From positions 1,612,001-1,676,000 of the forward strand of contig NZ_CP138953.1 of NCBI RefSeq assembly GCF_047126315.1: a stretch of DNA of 64,000 bases, in the 5' to 3' direction. Positions 29,284 to 38,362 of this stretch are shown here, piece by piece; positions within the stretch are counted from its first letter, which is position 1; every line of letters starts with the position of its first letter. This stretch comes from Shimia sp022448905. Lineage in GTDB: Bacteria > Pseudomonadota > Alphaproteobacteria > Rhodobacterales > Rhodobacteraceae. The notes under the pieces were generated by a model that was given only the letters and a program-made list of their open reading frames with translations, was not told the origin of the DNA and ran no database searches. Position numbers and translations under genes: made by a program.

Positions 29284-30166
29284 GATCCTAGAAATCCAAG
29301 GCCTCGTAAAAGATCGGGGCAAGACGCGCGTGTTGCATGGCGTGGACCTAACGGTCTCTGCCGGGGAGCGTGTGGCGCTGCTCGGCCACAATGGCGCGGG
29401 CAAGTCGACACTGATCAAGACGGTGTTGGGCTTGACCAAACTGGGCGGCGGCAGCGTGAAAATCGCGGGCCACAAACCGGGCAGCGGTGCGGCGCGGGCG
29501 GATACGGCGTTTTTGCCGGAGGCGGTGAGTTTTCATCCGGCTCTCACTGGCCGCGAGCAATTGACACTGTTTGCGCGGCTTGCAGGGCAGAAGGCCGATA
29601 TTCCCGGACTTTTGGAGCGTGTGGGGTTGGCGGATGCGCTGGACCGGCGCATTGGCACCTATTCCAAAGGCATGCGGCAGCGGCTTGGTTTGGCACAAGT
29701 GCTGCTAGGCAAACCTAAGCTGGCTTTGCTGGATGAACCGACGAGTGGCTTGGACCCGATTTCGCGCCAAGACCTCTATGCCATCATTGATGAGCTGGCA
29801 GCGGGCGGTTGTGCGGTGCTGATCGCGAGCCATGCACTGACTGAAGTGGAAGCACGCACGGATCGGATTGCGATCATGCGCAAAGGGCATCTGGTGGCGG
29901 ATGACACGCTTGCGGGCCTGTCTGCCAAAGCGGGGCTGCGTACCAAGATGCGGGTGCGGGCGACCTCGGATGCGGACGCGCTTGTGAAAGTTACGGGGGG
30001 ACGGCGCATGAATGGCGCCTCGGTGGAGATAGAGATTGATGCGGCGGGCAAGATGGACATGCTCCAGAAAATCGCGGCCATGGGGGGCGCGGTTGCAGAT
30101 GTGGACATCACCCCGCCACGGCTTGAGGATCTCTATCGTCATTACGCCAAAGAGGGGATGCACTAA
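29264..30166 (+). CDS. nosF: NosF, ABC ATPase of the NosDFY complex
   Basis: ABC ATPase of about 300 residues. Walker A GHNGAGKST, signature YSKGMRQR, Walker B LALLDEPTSGLD and a switch His in IASHALTEVE are intact. It powers NosY/NosD in CuZ maturation. Two starts are possible, ATG 29264 and ATG 29276; both overlap nosD, so coupling is expected. Its stop overlaps the nosY ATG. Confidence 0.95.
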   Translation: MGTKMDKILEIQGLVKDRGKTRVLHGVDLTVSAGERVALLGHNGAGKSTLIKTVLGLTKLGGGSVKIAGHKPGSGAARADTAFLPEAVSFHPALTGREQLTLFARLAGQKADIPGLLERVGLADALDRRIGTYSKGMRQRLGLAQVLLGKPKLALLDEPTSGLDPISRQDLYAIIDELAAGGCAVLIASHALTEVEARTDRIAIMRKGHLVADDTLAGLSAKAGLRTKMRVRATSDADALVKVTGGRRMNGASVEIEIDAAGKMDMLQKIAAMGGAVADVDITPPRLEDLYRHYAKEGMH

Positions 30167-30984
30167 TGCGGTTCTTGGCTATTGCACAGGCGGAAATGCG
30201 CATTCTGGCGCGCAACCGTTGGCTCTTTATGGCAACTCTGATCATGGTGCTGTTTGCGCTGGCGTTGACCTTCGCAGGCAGCGCGCCCACCGGCACCTTG
30301 GGTGTGGACATGCTGACGGTCTCCGTGACGTCGATGACAACGTTGTCCGTCTATTTGGCGCCTCTTCTGGCGCTGATGATGTCCTTTGACGCCGTGGCGG
30401 GGGATGCAGAGCGGGGCTCCCTGGGGTTGCTGCTGAGCTATCCGGCAGGGCGCGGAGAAATTCTGCTGGGCAAATTTGCCGCGCATCTCGCAGCACTGAC
30501 CATTGCGATGACCGTGGGTTTTGGCAGCGCCGGAGCGATTGCCGCCTATATGGGGGGTGCGGGGCTGGAGAGCGTCTTTGCGCTGCTCCGCCTGATTGGC
30601 ACCTCCGTTTTGCTGGGCGGCGTGTTCTTGACGTTGGGCTATATGGTGTCTTCGCTGGCGAAGTCCGCAACTTCTGCAGCGGGCATGGCCGCTGGGCTGT
30701 GGCTGATCTTTGTGGTGCTTTACGATCTGGGCCTTTTGGGCGCAGTGGTGATGGACAGCGGCGGTTGGTTCACCGAAACGCTCTTCCCGTGGCTGATGGT
30801 GGCCAACCCGGCGGATGCTTTCCGCCTGTGGAACATTGCCAGCTCTGAAAGCGTGGCCTTGGCCAGCGGCATGGTTGGGGCGGCTTCAGCCTTGCCAAGC
30901 TGGGCGGCACCTTTGTCACTGGCGATCTGGCCGCTCTTGGGCTTTGCCTTCGCTCGGCTGGCCTTCCGGAGGGTAGAGCCATGA
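30166..30984 (+). CDS. nosY: NosY, ABC-2 type permease of the NosDFY complex
   Basis: 272-residue membrane protein with about six transmembrane segments and the ABC-2 type opening RFLAIAQAEMRILARNRW. It forms the membrane part of the NosFY transporter. Start and stop overlap nosF and nosL by a few bases, showing tight coupling. Confidence 0.94.
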   Translation: MRFLAIAQAEMRILARNRWLFMATLIMVLFALALTFAGSAPTGTLGVDMLTVSVTSMTTLSVYLAPLLALMMSFDAVAGDAERGSLGLLLSYPAGRGEILLGKFAAHLAALTIAMTVGFGSAGAIAAYMGGAGLESVFALLRLIGTSVLLGGVFLTLGYMVSSLAKSATSAAGMAAGLWLIFVVLYDLGLLGAVVMDSGGWFTETLFPWLMVANPADAFRLWNIASSESVALASGMVGAASALPSWAAPLSLAIWPLLGFAFARLAFRRVEP

Positions 30985-31502
30985 GGATTGCCCTTGTTGC
31001 CGCAGCGCTGCTGGTACTGGCCGCCTGCAAAGAAGAGGTGGCGGAAGCGCCGCCGGATCCGGTGCCTTTGACTGAAGAGGCGTTAAGCTTTTTTTGTCAG
31101 ATGAATGTGGCGGAGCATGGTGGTCCTAAAGGTCAGATCCATCTGGAGGGCTATCCCGCACCGCTGCTCTTTGCGCAAACCCGCGATATGGTGGCTTATC
31201 TCAAAAGCCCCGAACGGGACGCAAAAATCATCGGTGTTTACGTGAGCGACATGGGTGCCGCGCCAAATTGGGCGCAACCGGGAATCAATAATTGGGTGCT
31301 TGCAAAGGACGCCCATTTTGTTGTTGGGGCCAAAGTTGCCGGTGGAATGGGCGCTCAGGAGGTGGTTCCGTTCAAAGAAGTGCAAGATGCTGCAAATTTT
31401 GCGGCTCAATGGGGTGGGCAAATAATGCAAATCGATGCTATTCCCCCCGAAGCAGTCCTTGGACCTATAGATTTAGATCAGACGTTGGAGACCCCGTCAT
31501 GA
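30981..31502 (+). CDS. nosL: NosL, copper-chaperone lipoprotein
   Basis: 173 residues with a lipoprotein signal (LLVLAAC, lipidated Cys16). The mature part has the NosL Cu(I)-binding motif FCQMNVAEHGG (C39, M41) and the conserved IHLEGYPAPLLFAQTRDM block. It supplies copper to NosZ. It ends in an ATGA overlap with nosX. Confidence 0.94.
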   Translation: MRIALVAAALLVLAACKEEVAEAPPDPVPLTEEALSFFCQMNVAEHGGPKGQIHLEGYPAPLLFAQTRDMVAYLKSPERDAKIIGVYVSDMGAAPNWAQPGINNWVLAKDAHFVVGAKVAGGMGAQEVVPFKEVQDAANFAAQWGGQIMQIDAIPPEAVLGPIDLDQTLETPS

Positions 31503-32392
31503 CCCGTTTGAACCGTCGCCGTTTTCTGACCATCGCCGCAGCCAGCGCCGCTGTGCCGGCTGGCATGGCTTTGGCCGCTACTGAAACCGCCACCTGGTCG
31601 GGCATCGCGCTGGGCGCACCGGCGCAAATGAAGATTGCCGGCATGAGCGCTTCTGAAGCTGCACCGATCTTTGCGGCAGTCGAAGCCGAGCTGTCCCGTC
31701 TGGAAGGCATCTTCTCTTTGTACCGCGACAGCGCGCTGACCACGCTGAACCGTGACGGTGTTCTGTCCGCTCCGGCACCAGAGCTGCTCGAAGTGCTGAG
31801 CCTGAGCGACAGCATCAACAAAGCCAGCGGCGGCGCATTTGACCCATCCGTGCAGCCTTTGTGGCTGGCCAAAGGTGGCAAAGGCGACGTTTCTAACGCG
31901 CAGGGCCTCGTGGGTTGGCAAAACGTTCAGTTTGACACTGCAGCGGTGAAGTTTGACGCCGACGGCATGGCGCTGACCCTAAACGGCATCGCGCAGGGTT
32001 ACGTGACCGATCGCGTTGTGGCGCTGATGAAAGACGCGGGCCTGACCAACGTGCTGATGGACATGGGTGAAGTTGCGGCGCTGGGCTCCAAAGCAGATGG
32101 CGCTGGCTGGAAAGCTGGTGTGTCCACTCCGGAAGGCGACATCGTGGCCCGCGTGACCCTGACCGATCGTGCGCTGGCAACCTCCGCACCGTCGGCCACT
32201 GTTCTGTCCGGCACCGAAGGCCACATCTTCCTGCCAAACGGCGCAGCAAGTGTTCATGCGCTGGCCTCTGTATCCGCACCTAAGGCCGCTGTCGCCGACG
32301 CGCTGTCCACTGCGCTGTGCCTGATGGATGAAGCCGCTGGCCGCGCCATGGTGGACCAGTTTGAAGGTGCGCGCATCGAAGCGCTGGCTTAA
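31499..32392 (+). CDS. nosX: NosX, ApbE-type FAD:protein FMN transferase
   Basis: 297-residue exported flavin transferase. Tat-type signal (RRRFLTIAAASAA) and the ApbE fold, with GGAFDPSVQPLW, the NGIAQGYVTDRV block and MDMGEVAALG. It attaches FMN to the SGAT threonine of NosR, a link established for NosX/ApbE in other denitrifiers. ATG 31499 overlaps the nosL stop. Last gene of the operon, with a strong terminator about 30 bases downstream. Confidence 0.94.
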   Translation: MTRLNRRRFLTIAAASAAVPAGMALAATETATWSGIALGAPAQMKIAGMSASEAAPIFAAVEAELSRLEGIFSLYRDSALTTLNRDGVLSAPAPELLEVLSLSDSINKASGGAFDPSVQPLWLAKGGKGDVSNAQGLVGWQNVQFDTAAVKFDADGMALTLNGIAQGYVTDRVVALMKDAGLTNVLMDMGEVAALGSKADGAGWKAGVSTPEGDIVARVTLTDRALATSAPSATVLSGTEGHIFLPNGAASVHALASVSAPKAAVADALSTALCLMDEAAGRAMVDQFEGARIEALA

Positions 32393-32422
32393 GCCACAAG
32401 GGCAATTGCCCACAGAATTTGG

Positions 32423-32454
32423 GCCTCTCGCACGGGTGTGCGGGGGGCTTTTTT
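32423..32454 (+). terminator. Intrinsic terminator of the nos operon
   Basis: GCCTCTCGCAC and GTGCGGGGGGC form an 11-bp stem with two G-U pairs around GGGT, followed by six T residues, 30 bases past the nosX stop. Confidence 0.9.
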
Positions 32455-32669
32455 GTGTCTTTTTAAGCTGTATGCGGGTTGCACTCTTCATGCGGAGCGC
32501 GTGATTGGACTGGTTTTGAATTCTGTGCCTTTAGGCCAAAATTCAGGATCCAATATGTGAAATCCGTGCCTAAGTGCCTCAGAAAAAATAGTAAAATTTA
32601 CCAGTTTACCAGTGTGTAGGCGGCGTTATGGGGAGCGTAAGGGATCCGTTAACGATCATTTCCCTAGAT

Positions 32670-32690
32670 TGGTATCGGAATTCTATACCA
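32670..32690. promoter_or_regulatory. Inverted repeat upstream of the chemoreceptor gene
   Basis: TGGTAT and ATACCA are separated by 9 bases, directly upstream of the globin-coupled receptor start. It may be an operator; the binding factor is unknown. Confidence 0.35.
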
Positions 32691-32712
32691 GGGAATGAAG
32701 GTACTATTAACG

Positions 32713-34191
32713 ATGACGACTACTTTGGCTGCCACCGTGACGCACTTTGGACTGGATGGCAAAGACGGCGAGATACTCGCCCGGGCCGGGGTCAAGGTGA
32801 CCAAATGGTTGGACGAGGTTCTTGACCACTTTTACGACTTTGCGACGGCGCAGGAACAGGCGGCGAGCTTCTTTAAATCTGAAGAGATGTTGGCGCATGC
32901 GCGCAGCCAGCAGAAGAAACACTGGACCAAGCTTCTCAATGGCGAATTCGATGAGGATTTTGCCGCCGCAGCCAAGACCATTGGCGAGGTGCATTTCCGG
33001 ATTGAACTGCCATTTGAACTCTATCTGGCCGGATATGCGCGGGCGACATCCTTTATCCAAGCACTGCTGGTGGCGCGGGCTGGCAAAGTGATTGGCCCGG
33101 TGGGCAAGTCGCAGCTGTCCAAACAGCTTTCTGCGCTGGACCGTGCCTTCACCTTGGATATGAACTTGGTGATTGATGCCTATTTCCACGCGCAACAGGC
33201 GGAGCAGGCACGGGCGTTCAAGTATCTGCAAGATGGTATGCAGCGGATGGCGCAGAAGGACCTGTCCCAGGAGATTCCTGGCCCAGACCGCAGCGATTTT
33301 CCGGCACGACATGATGACATGCGCAAAGGGTTCAATCAGTTGCAAAGCGACATGGGGGAAGTGATGCGCTCCATCAAGATGGCGACCGATGACCTTGATC
33401 TGACCGCAGCCGAAGTCAACTCGGGCGCCGATGATCTGGCCCGACGCACGGAAACGCAGGCGGCGACATTGGAGCAGACAACACAATCGGTGGAGGAGAT
33501 TACCAAAAGCGTGCAGTCGTCCTCCAGCGCCACGCAGGAGACCGATGCGATGATGTCCCAAACCCATCAGAAGGCCAAAACCGGTCAGGAGGTGATGGCG
33601 GATACTGTGGCGAAAATGCAGGAGATTGCCGAGTCGTCGTCACAGATTTCCCAGATCACCGGGGTGATTGATGACATCGCTTTCCAGACCAATCTGTTGG
33701 CGCTGAATGCGGGTGTTGAGGCGGCGCGGGCCGGGGACGCGGGGCGTGGCTTTGCGGTTGTGGCTTCAGAAGTGCGTGGTTTGGCGCAACGGGCTGCGGA
33801 GTCGGCGGCGGAGATCAGCGATTTGCTCAAGGCGTCTTCTGATCTGGTGGAAAACGGCGTGGAGATGGTCGATCAGGCCGGGCGCGTGTTGGGTGATATT
33901 GTCCAGAAGGTGGAGACTGTGGCCGGGCTGACGTCACAAGTGGCCAACTCCTCTAAAGAACAGTCGGAAGGGTTGAGCCAGATTTCCAGCAGCCTGTCGC
34001 AGTTGGATAATGTGACCCAACAGAATGCCGCCATGGTGGAACAAACCGCCGCCGCCGTAGGTTCGATGCAGCGTGATACCATCTCGATGGCGCATCTGGT
34101 GAGCGAGTTTGAATTGGCAGAGCTAAATGCGCAGGCCGGTGCGGGCTCCGACTTAGAAGTGGAAGCGCCGGCGGATCAGGTCGCGGCGTAA
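32713..34191 (+). CDS. Globin-coupled methyl-accepting chemotaxis protein (HemAT-like)
   Basis: Soluble chemoreceptor of about 492 residues. Residues 10-165 form a protoglobin-type sensor domain with the putative haem proximal His94 in IGEVHFRIELPFELYLAGYA. A short linker leads to the coiled-coil signalling domain with the hairpin tip IAFQTNLLALNAGVEAARAGDAGRGFAVVASEVRGL region. No transmembrane helix, as in HemAT. It likely senses O2 or NO and passes the signal to CheA/CheW, none of which are in the window. ATG 32713 is preferred (AAGGT upstream); ATG 32695 would add six residues. It sits between the nos operon and nnrS. Confidence 0.9.
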   Translation: MTTTLAATVTHFGLDGKDGEILARAGVKVTKWLDEVLDHFYDFATAQEQAASFFKSEEMLAHARSQQKKHWTKLLNGEFDEDFAAAAKTIGEVHFRIELPFELYLAGYARATSFIQALLVARAGKVIGPVGKSQLSKQLSALDRAFTLDMNLVIDAYFHAQQAEQARAFKYLQDGMQRMAQKDLSQEIPGPDRSDFPARHDDMRKGFNQLQSDMGEVMRSIKMATDDLDLTAAEVNSGADDLARRTETQAATLEQTTQSVEEITKSVQSSSSATQETDAMMSQTHQKAKTGQEVMADTVAKMQEIAESSSQISQITGVIDDIAFQTNLLALNAGVEAARAGDAGRGFAVVASEVRGLAQRAAESAAEISDLLKASSDLVENGVEMVDQAGRVLGDIVQKVETVAGLTSQVANSSKEQSEGLSQISSSLSQLDNVTQQNAAMVEQTAAAVGSMQRDTISMAHLVSEFELAELNAQAGAGSDLEVEAPADQVAA

Positions 34192-34287
34192 CTGCAGCTT
34201 CTTGAGACACAAAGGAGGGCCGGAGCGCGGATGCGTTTCGGCTTTTGATTTTTGTGCTGCGACTTTTTCCCGCTTTGTTGAAACGGC

Positions 34288-34301
34288 TTGGGTTTGGTCA
34301 A
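34288..34301. promoter_or_regulatory. Possible FNR/NNR-type box upstream of nnrS
   Basis: TTGGGTTTGGTCAA keeps the TTG-N8-CAA core and the GTCAA half of the nos-operon box, with a weaker left half. Its centre is about 66 bases before the nnrS ATG, nearly the distance seen for the nos operon. Confidence 0.5.
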
Positions 34302-34360
34302 GTGGCACCGGCCTGCTTCGGCCTAGGGTGGCGGTGAACAGGTTGTGCAATAGGTGACTG

Positions 34361-35545
34361 ATGGCTGCGATTTGGCGTTTGTTTTCAGAAGGTTTTCGCA
34401 TTTTCTTCCTTGCGGCAGGCGTGTTTGGCGCTGGTTCGGGGATTCTCTGGACCTTGCCACTGGCGGCCGGCGGGGCGGGCATGGATGCGCTGTCCATGGC
34501 GCCAAGCCAATGGCACGCGCATTAGATGATTTTCGGCTACGGGGCGGCGGCAATTGGCGGGTTTTTCCTGACAGCCGTGCCAAACTGGACCGGCACCAAA
34601 GGCGCGCGTGTAGGCTATATCGCGGGCGTATTTGCGCTTTGGTTGATTGGTCGGACAGCGCTGTGGCCCCTGGGGGTGGTGTCGCCGATGACAGCGATGG
34701 TGGCGGATTTGTTGTTCATTCCGGTTTTGGCGTGGAAAATCTTCAGCCAACTGCTGAAGCGGCCCAAGCCGCAGAATATGGTGCTGCTCACGATGTTGGT
34801 GGCACTGTGGGTGAGCAACCTTTTGATGCATCTGGAGTGGACGGATTTGACCGATGACACTGCCCGGCAGGGATTGCTGGGCGGGTTGATGACTTTGGTT
34901 GGATTGATTGGCGTGCTGGGCGGTCGGGTGACGCCAGCGTTTACGCGCAATGCGATGAAGCGGGTCGCGGTGCCAGAAGTGGACTGGCCGCATACGCCCG
35001 AGTTGCTCAACAAGGCCGCGATAGCAACTTCGCTGGTGCTGCCTTGGGCGGCGATGAGCGGCGTGGATGTGCTTTTGGCAACGGTCGCCTTGATCGCCGG
35101 GGCCGTGCATCTTGCGCGGCTCAGCGGGTGGAAAAGCCTTTGGACCGCCGGTCAGCCCATCTTGTGGTCGCTGCACATTGGCATGGCGTTTCTAGCGCTG
35201 GGCCTGATCCTCTGGGGGCTGGCCGGATTTGGCATCGGGCAGGAAGTGGCCGCGATCCATGTGTTGGGTATTGGCTGTGTTGGCGGCATGACGCTGGCGG
35301 TGATGAGCCGCGCGGCTTTGGGCCACACAGGGCGGACACTGATCGCGCCGGGTCCAGTGGCCTGGGCCTATGGCGTGATGGCCTGTGCCGCGCTGATACG
35401 TTGGGTCGGCCAGAGCGTTTTGATGGCGGTCTATGACTTTACGTTGATGTTATCCGGGGGGCTGTGGGTGGCGGCGATGGTGTTGTTCCTGATCGCGATT
35501 TACCCGATGGTGATTGCCCCCCGCGTCGACGGGAAAAGCGCCTAA
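34361..35545 (+). pseudogene. nnrS: NnrS family haem-copper membrane protein, interrupted by amber codon
   Basis: From ATG 34361 the frame encodes MAAIWRLFSEGF... and reaches QWHAH, then TAG at 34523-34525, then continues in the same frame as MIFGYGAAAIGGFFLTAVPNW to 35545. NnrS proteins normally read HAHEM here, so one GAG-to-TAG change would explain the break. Read-through length would be about 394 residues, typical of the 12-helix family linked to nitric oxide metabolism. The TAG is followed at once by ATG without a visible ribosome site; reinitiation would give 339 residues lacking the first helix and the HAH motif. Nonsense mutation or base-call error. Confidence 0.85.
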
Positions 35546-36378
35546 GCCTTTTTGCTGTCATCCACGATGGTCATTTTTGCGAGGCCGCTTTCCCCCAAAG
35601 GAATGGTGGCAAAAGGTCCGCCGATGGTCATCTGCGCAAGATCGGTGGGATCGGCTGGCGGTGCGTCGGCAAGGATGGCCTCGGCAAACTGTTCCGCGTT
35701 GTCTTGCGGTTTGTAGCCTATGTGGCCTGCGCCGGTGTTGTGTACCGGGGCGCGGTCGTTGTTGGAGATGCCGTAGACAATGGAAAAGCCTACGGTTTGT
35801 GCGGTGATCGCGGCGGTGACCATGCGGATAAGATCATCATAGCTGAGCCATGTGGAGAGCGAGCGCGGGGCCACGACCTGCGCGCAGGAAAAGATGCGCA
35901 TGTGCACACTTTCCACACCGCGTTTGTCCCAATACATGCGGCCCAGATCTTCGGCAAAGCACTTGGCGAGGCCGTAGAATGTGTCCGGACGGTGCGGCGC
36001 GTCGATGCCGATGTTGTCGGCGATTTTGTGCATGCCCACAGCGTGAACGGAGCTGGCGTAGACCACCCGTTTCACACCATTGCGGTAGGCGGCTTCCCAG
36101 ACGTTATGCGCGCCAATGATATTGGGGCCGAGGATTTCCTCAAACGGGGCCTCATCGCCAATGGCGCCAAAATGCACCACCATGTCGGCGTCTTTCAGCA
36201 CCTCAATCATGGCCGCCAGGTCAGCCAGATCGGCCTGCACATAGCGTTCGCCGGCATAGAGCGTGCCAATGTCCTCAGCGATGTCGGTGGAAACCAGTTC
36301 ATCTGCCAGTTTGGTCAGTGGCTCCCGCAGGTAAGAGCCAAGGCGGCCAGCGGCGCCGGTGAGGACAAGTTTCTTCAT
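35542..36378 (-). CDS. NAD-dependent uronate dehydrogenase-like epimerase/dehydratase family protein
   Basis: Extended short-chain dehydrogenase, 278 residues. NAD-binding TGAAGRLG (residues 7-14), catalytic YxxxK in FYGLAKCFAEDL, and blocks shared with bacterial uronate dehydrogenases (YASSVHAVGMH, RIFSCAQV, LSTWLSYDDLIRMV). These enzymes oxidise hexuronates to aldarolactones; the true substrate may differ. Last gene of the hyuAB operon, 2 bases after the aldolase gene, and its end overlaps the converging nnrS by 4 bases. Confidence 0.82.
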   Translation of the reverse strand: MKKLVLTGAAGRLGSYLREPLTKLADELVSTDIAEDIGTLYAGERYVQADLADLAAMIEVLKDADMVVHFGAIGDEAPFEEILGPNIIGAHNVWEAAYRNGVKRVVYASSVHAVGMHKIADNIGIDAPHRPDTFYGLAKCFAEDLGRMYWDKRGVESVHMRIFSCAQVVAPRSLSTWLSYDDLIRMVTAAITAQTVGFSIVYGISNNDRAPVHNTGAGHIGYKPQDNAEQFAEAILADAPPADPTDLAQMTIGGPFATIPLGESGLAKMTIVDDSKKA

Positions 36379-36380
36379 GG

Positions 36381-37145
36381 TCAGGGAGCTTTCACGTCTT
36401 CTAGTAAAGTGTCTGCGGCGTGGGCCAAAAGACCGGCGTCTGAGCCACAGGCGACAAAGGTGAATCCCGCGCTCAACAGGCGGCGGGCAAAGGACACGTC
36501 GCGCACCAGGGTGCCGACGGGGATTTTCTTGGAAATCAGGCGCATGGCGGCGGGCAGGATTTTGGCCCAGACCTCGTCATGCATGGCCTGGCCGAGGTAG
36601 CCCATGTCGGCGGCAATATCGGCGGGTCCAAAGAAGACGCCATCGACGCCCTCGGTGGTGGCAATGGCTTCGACATTTTCCAGCGCATGCAGGGACTCGA
36701 CTTGCACCAGTACGGCGGTTTGGTCGTCCACAGTTGATGTATAGCACTTGTCGCGGCCAAAGCCGGTGGCGCGCGTGGTGCCGCCATAGCCGCGGACGCC
36801 TTTGGGCGGGTAGCGCGTGGCGGCGACCGCGGCGGCGGCTTCTTCGGCGTTTTGCACCATCGGGAACAGCAATCCCGGCGCGCCCATGTCCATTAGACGT
36901 TTGATCTTCGCGGGATCTGTCCAGTCTGGGCGCACAATGGCGGTGCTGTCATAGCCTTTGATGACCTGCAGTTGCGCCTGCACATCGGCCAGCTCCCCCG
37001 CGCCATGCTCCATGTCCAGCAGCAGCCAGTCATACCCCGCGCCTGCGACCACTTCGGTGGTCAAGGGGTCGCCAAGCGAGACCCAGAGGCCAATTTGCGG
37101 TTTGCCATCGCGGATTGCGGTCAGGAATGGGTTGGATTGCACCAT
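36381..37145 (-). CDS. HpcH/HpaI family class II aldolase
   Basis: 254 residues, usual family length. Key segments: LLLDMEHGAGE (catalytic His), IVRPDW (Arg), LVQVES (metal Glu) and FFGPADIAADMGY (metal Asp). Family members cleave 2-keto-3-deoxy aldonates or aldarates to pyruvate plus an aldehyde such as tartronate semialdehyde or lactaldehyde. Its ATG overlaps the end of the FAD oxidoreductase gene. Confidence 0.9.
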   Translation of the reverse strand: MVQSNPFLTAIRDGKPQIGLWVSLGDPLTTEVVAGAGYDWLLLDMEHGAGELADVQAQLQVIKGYDSTAIVRPDWTDPAKIKRLMDMGAPGLLFPMVQNAEEAAAAVAATRYPPKGVRGYGGTTRATGFGRDKCYTSTVDDQTAVLVQVESLHALENVEAIATTEGVDGVFFGPADIAADMGYLGQAMHDEVWAKILPAAMRLISKKIPVGTLVRDVSFARRLLSAGFTFVACGSDAGLLAHAADTLLEDVKAP

Positions 37146-38362
37146 CAGATCACGGCCTTCTCAACTATAGGGTCATTGTTGAGGACACGTTCAAACGTAA
37201 AGGGCGCCATGTCTAGGGTGCGGAATTCCCCGTAGGTCAGCAATTCTGCCACGGCGCGGCCCATGGCGGGGCTTTGTTGCAGCCCGTGGCCGGAGAAACC
37301 GTTCTGGAAGATGAAGTTGGTGATCTCGGGGTGGGCGCCCAAAATCGCGTTTTGATCCAGGGTGTTATAGGCGTAATGGCCGGCCCACTCGGTGACCACT
37401 TTGATGGCTTCAAACTGTGGAATACGCGTGGCGATGATCGGCCAGACGTGATCCTGCCAGCGGTTGTGATCCATGTGGAAATCGTCAAAAGCCACGGCTG
37501 GGTCCGGATCCGGCGCGGCGCCCGCGAGGTAGGTGGTGGGGCCATCTTGGCGGACATGCACGCCGGAGGGATCAATGGTCAGCGGCAGGTCCATCGGTAG
37601 TGGCTGTTCAGCCGAGAAAATCCAGGTGAAGCGCTTGCGCGGTTCCACGGGCATGTGGATGCCCGCCATTTCAGAGGTGCGCGCGGCGCGCGGGCCGGAG
37701 GCGTTCACCACCTGACCGCAATGTACTACGTTGCCAGAGGCCAAAGTGACCGAGGTGACCTTGCCGCCATCGCGTGCCATGGCGACCACTTCGCCCTGCA
37801 CATATTCCACGCCACGTTCGCGGGCGGAGCGGCGGAACCAGTCAAACACCACGCCGCCGTCCCAGTAACCTTCATCTTTGGTGTTGATCGAGCCCAGAAG
37901 AATGTCGTCCACATTGTAGAACGGATAGCGCGCGGCGATGTCCTCGGCAGTCAGGAGTTCGGTTTCGGCCCCGGCGGCAAGTTGCACCTTGTGGTTGTCG
38001 CGCAGGGTTTGGGCAAAGCCCTCGTTGTCCGCCAGATAGAGGTAGCCGTAGCTTTGGATATCAACGTTTGGCACGCGGTCGTCATCGCCCATGCGCGCGC
38101 GCAGGTTTTTCACAAAGTCGGCGGCAAATTGGGAAATCCGCACGTTCAGCGTGTGGGAAAACTGCTGTCTTATGCAAGAGTTGGTGTGGGCGGTCGAACT
38201 GAACTCGTAGGTCGGGTCTTTCTCAACCACCAGAACCGAGCCGCTAAAATCCGGGTTGTCAGACAAAAACCACGCGGTGGAGGATCCCATGATCGCCCCA
38301 CCGATGATTACCACGTCGTAAGATGTTTTGGTTGGCTTGGTGGCCATTGCGCCTGCTGCCAT
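37145..38362 (-). CDS. FAD-dependent oxidoreductase (DAO family)
   Basis: 405 residues with an N-terminal dinucleotide fold (VVIIGGAIMGSSTAWFL) and DAO-type C-terminus (NGFSGHGLQQSPAMGRAVAELL), related to sarcosine/dimethylglycine oxidase-type and FOXRED1-like proteins. Soluble. Start ATG 38362 overlaps the hyuB stop (TAATG); an internal ATG at 38347 is possible. Placed after N-methylhydantoinase-like genes it could oxidise an N-methyl or amino acid product, an inference from order. Confidence 0.88.
   Translation of the reverse strand: MAAGAMATKPTKTSYDVVIIGGAIMGSSTAWFLSDNPDFSGSVLVVEKDPTYEFSSTAHTNSCIRQQFSHTLNVRISQFAADFVKNLRARMGDDDRVPNVDIQSYGYLYLADNEGFAQTLRDNHKVQLAAGAETELLTAEDIAARYPFYNVDDILLGSINTKDEGYWDGGVVFDWFRRSARERGVEYVQGEVVAMARDGGKVTSVTLASGNVVHCGQVVNASGPRAARTSEMAGIHMPVEPRKRFTWIFSAEQPLPMDLPLTIDPSGVHVRQDGPTTYLAGAAPDPDPAVAFDDFHMDHNRWQDHVWPIIATRIPQFEAIKVVTEWAGHYAYNTLDQNAILGAHPEITNFIFQNGFSGHGLQQSPAMGRAVAELLTYGEFRTLDMAPFTFERVLNNDPIVEKAVI

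Larger units (their letters stand above)
32393..32712. other. Region between nosX and the chemoreceptor gene
   Basis: Holds the nos terminator (32423-32454) and, near the chemoreceptor, an inverted repeat TGGTAT-N9-ATACCA (32670-32690) and two TTAACGAT words that may be regulator or promoter sites. No coding frame is convincing. Confidence 0.4.
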
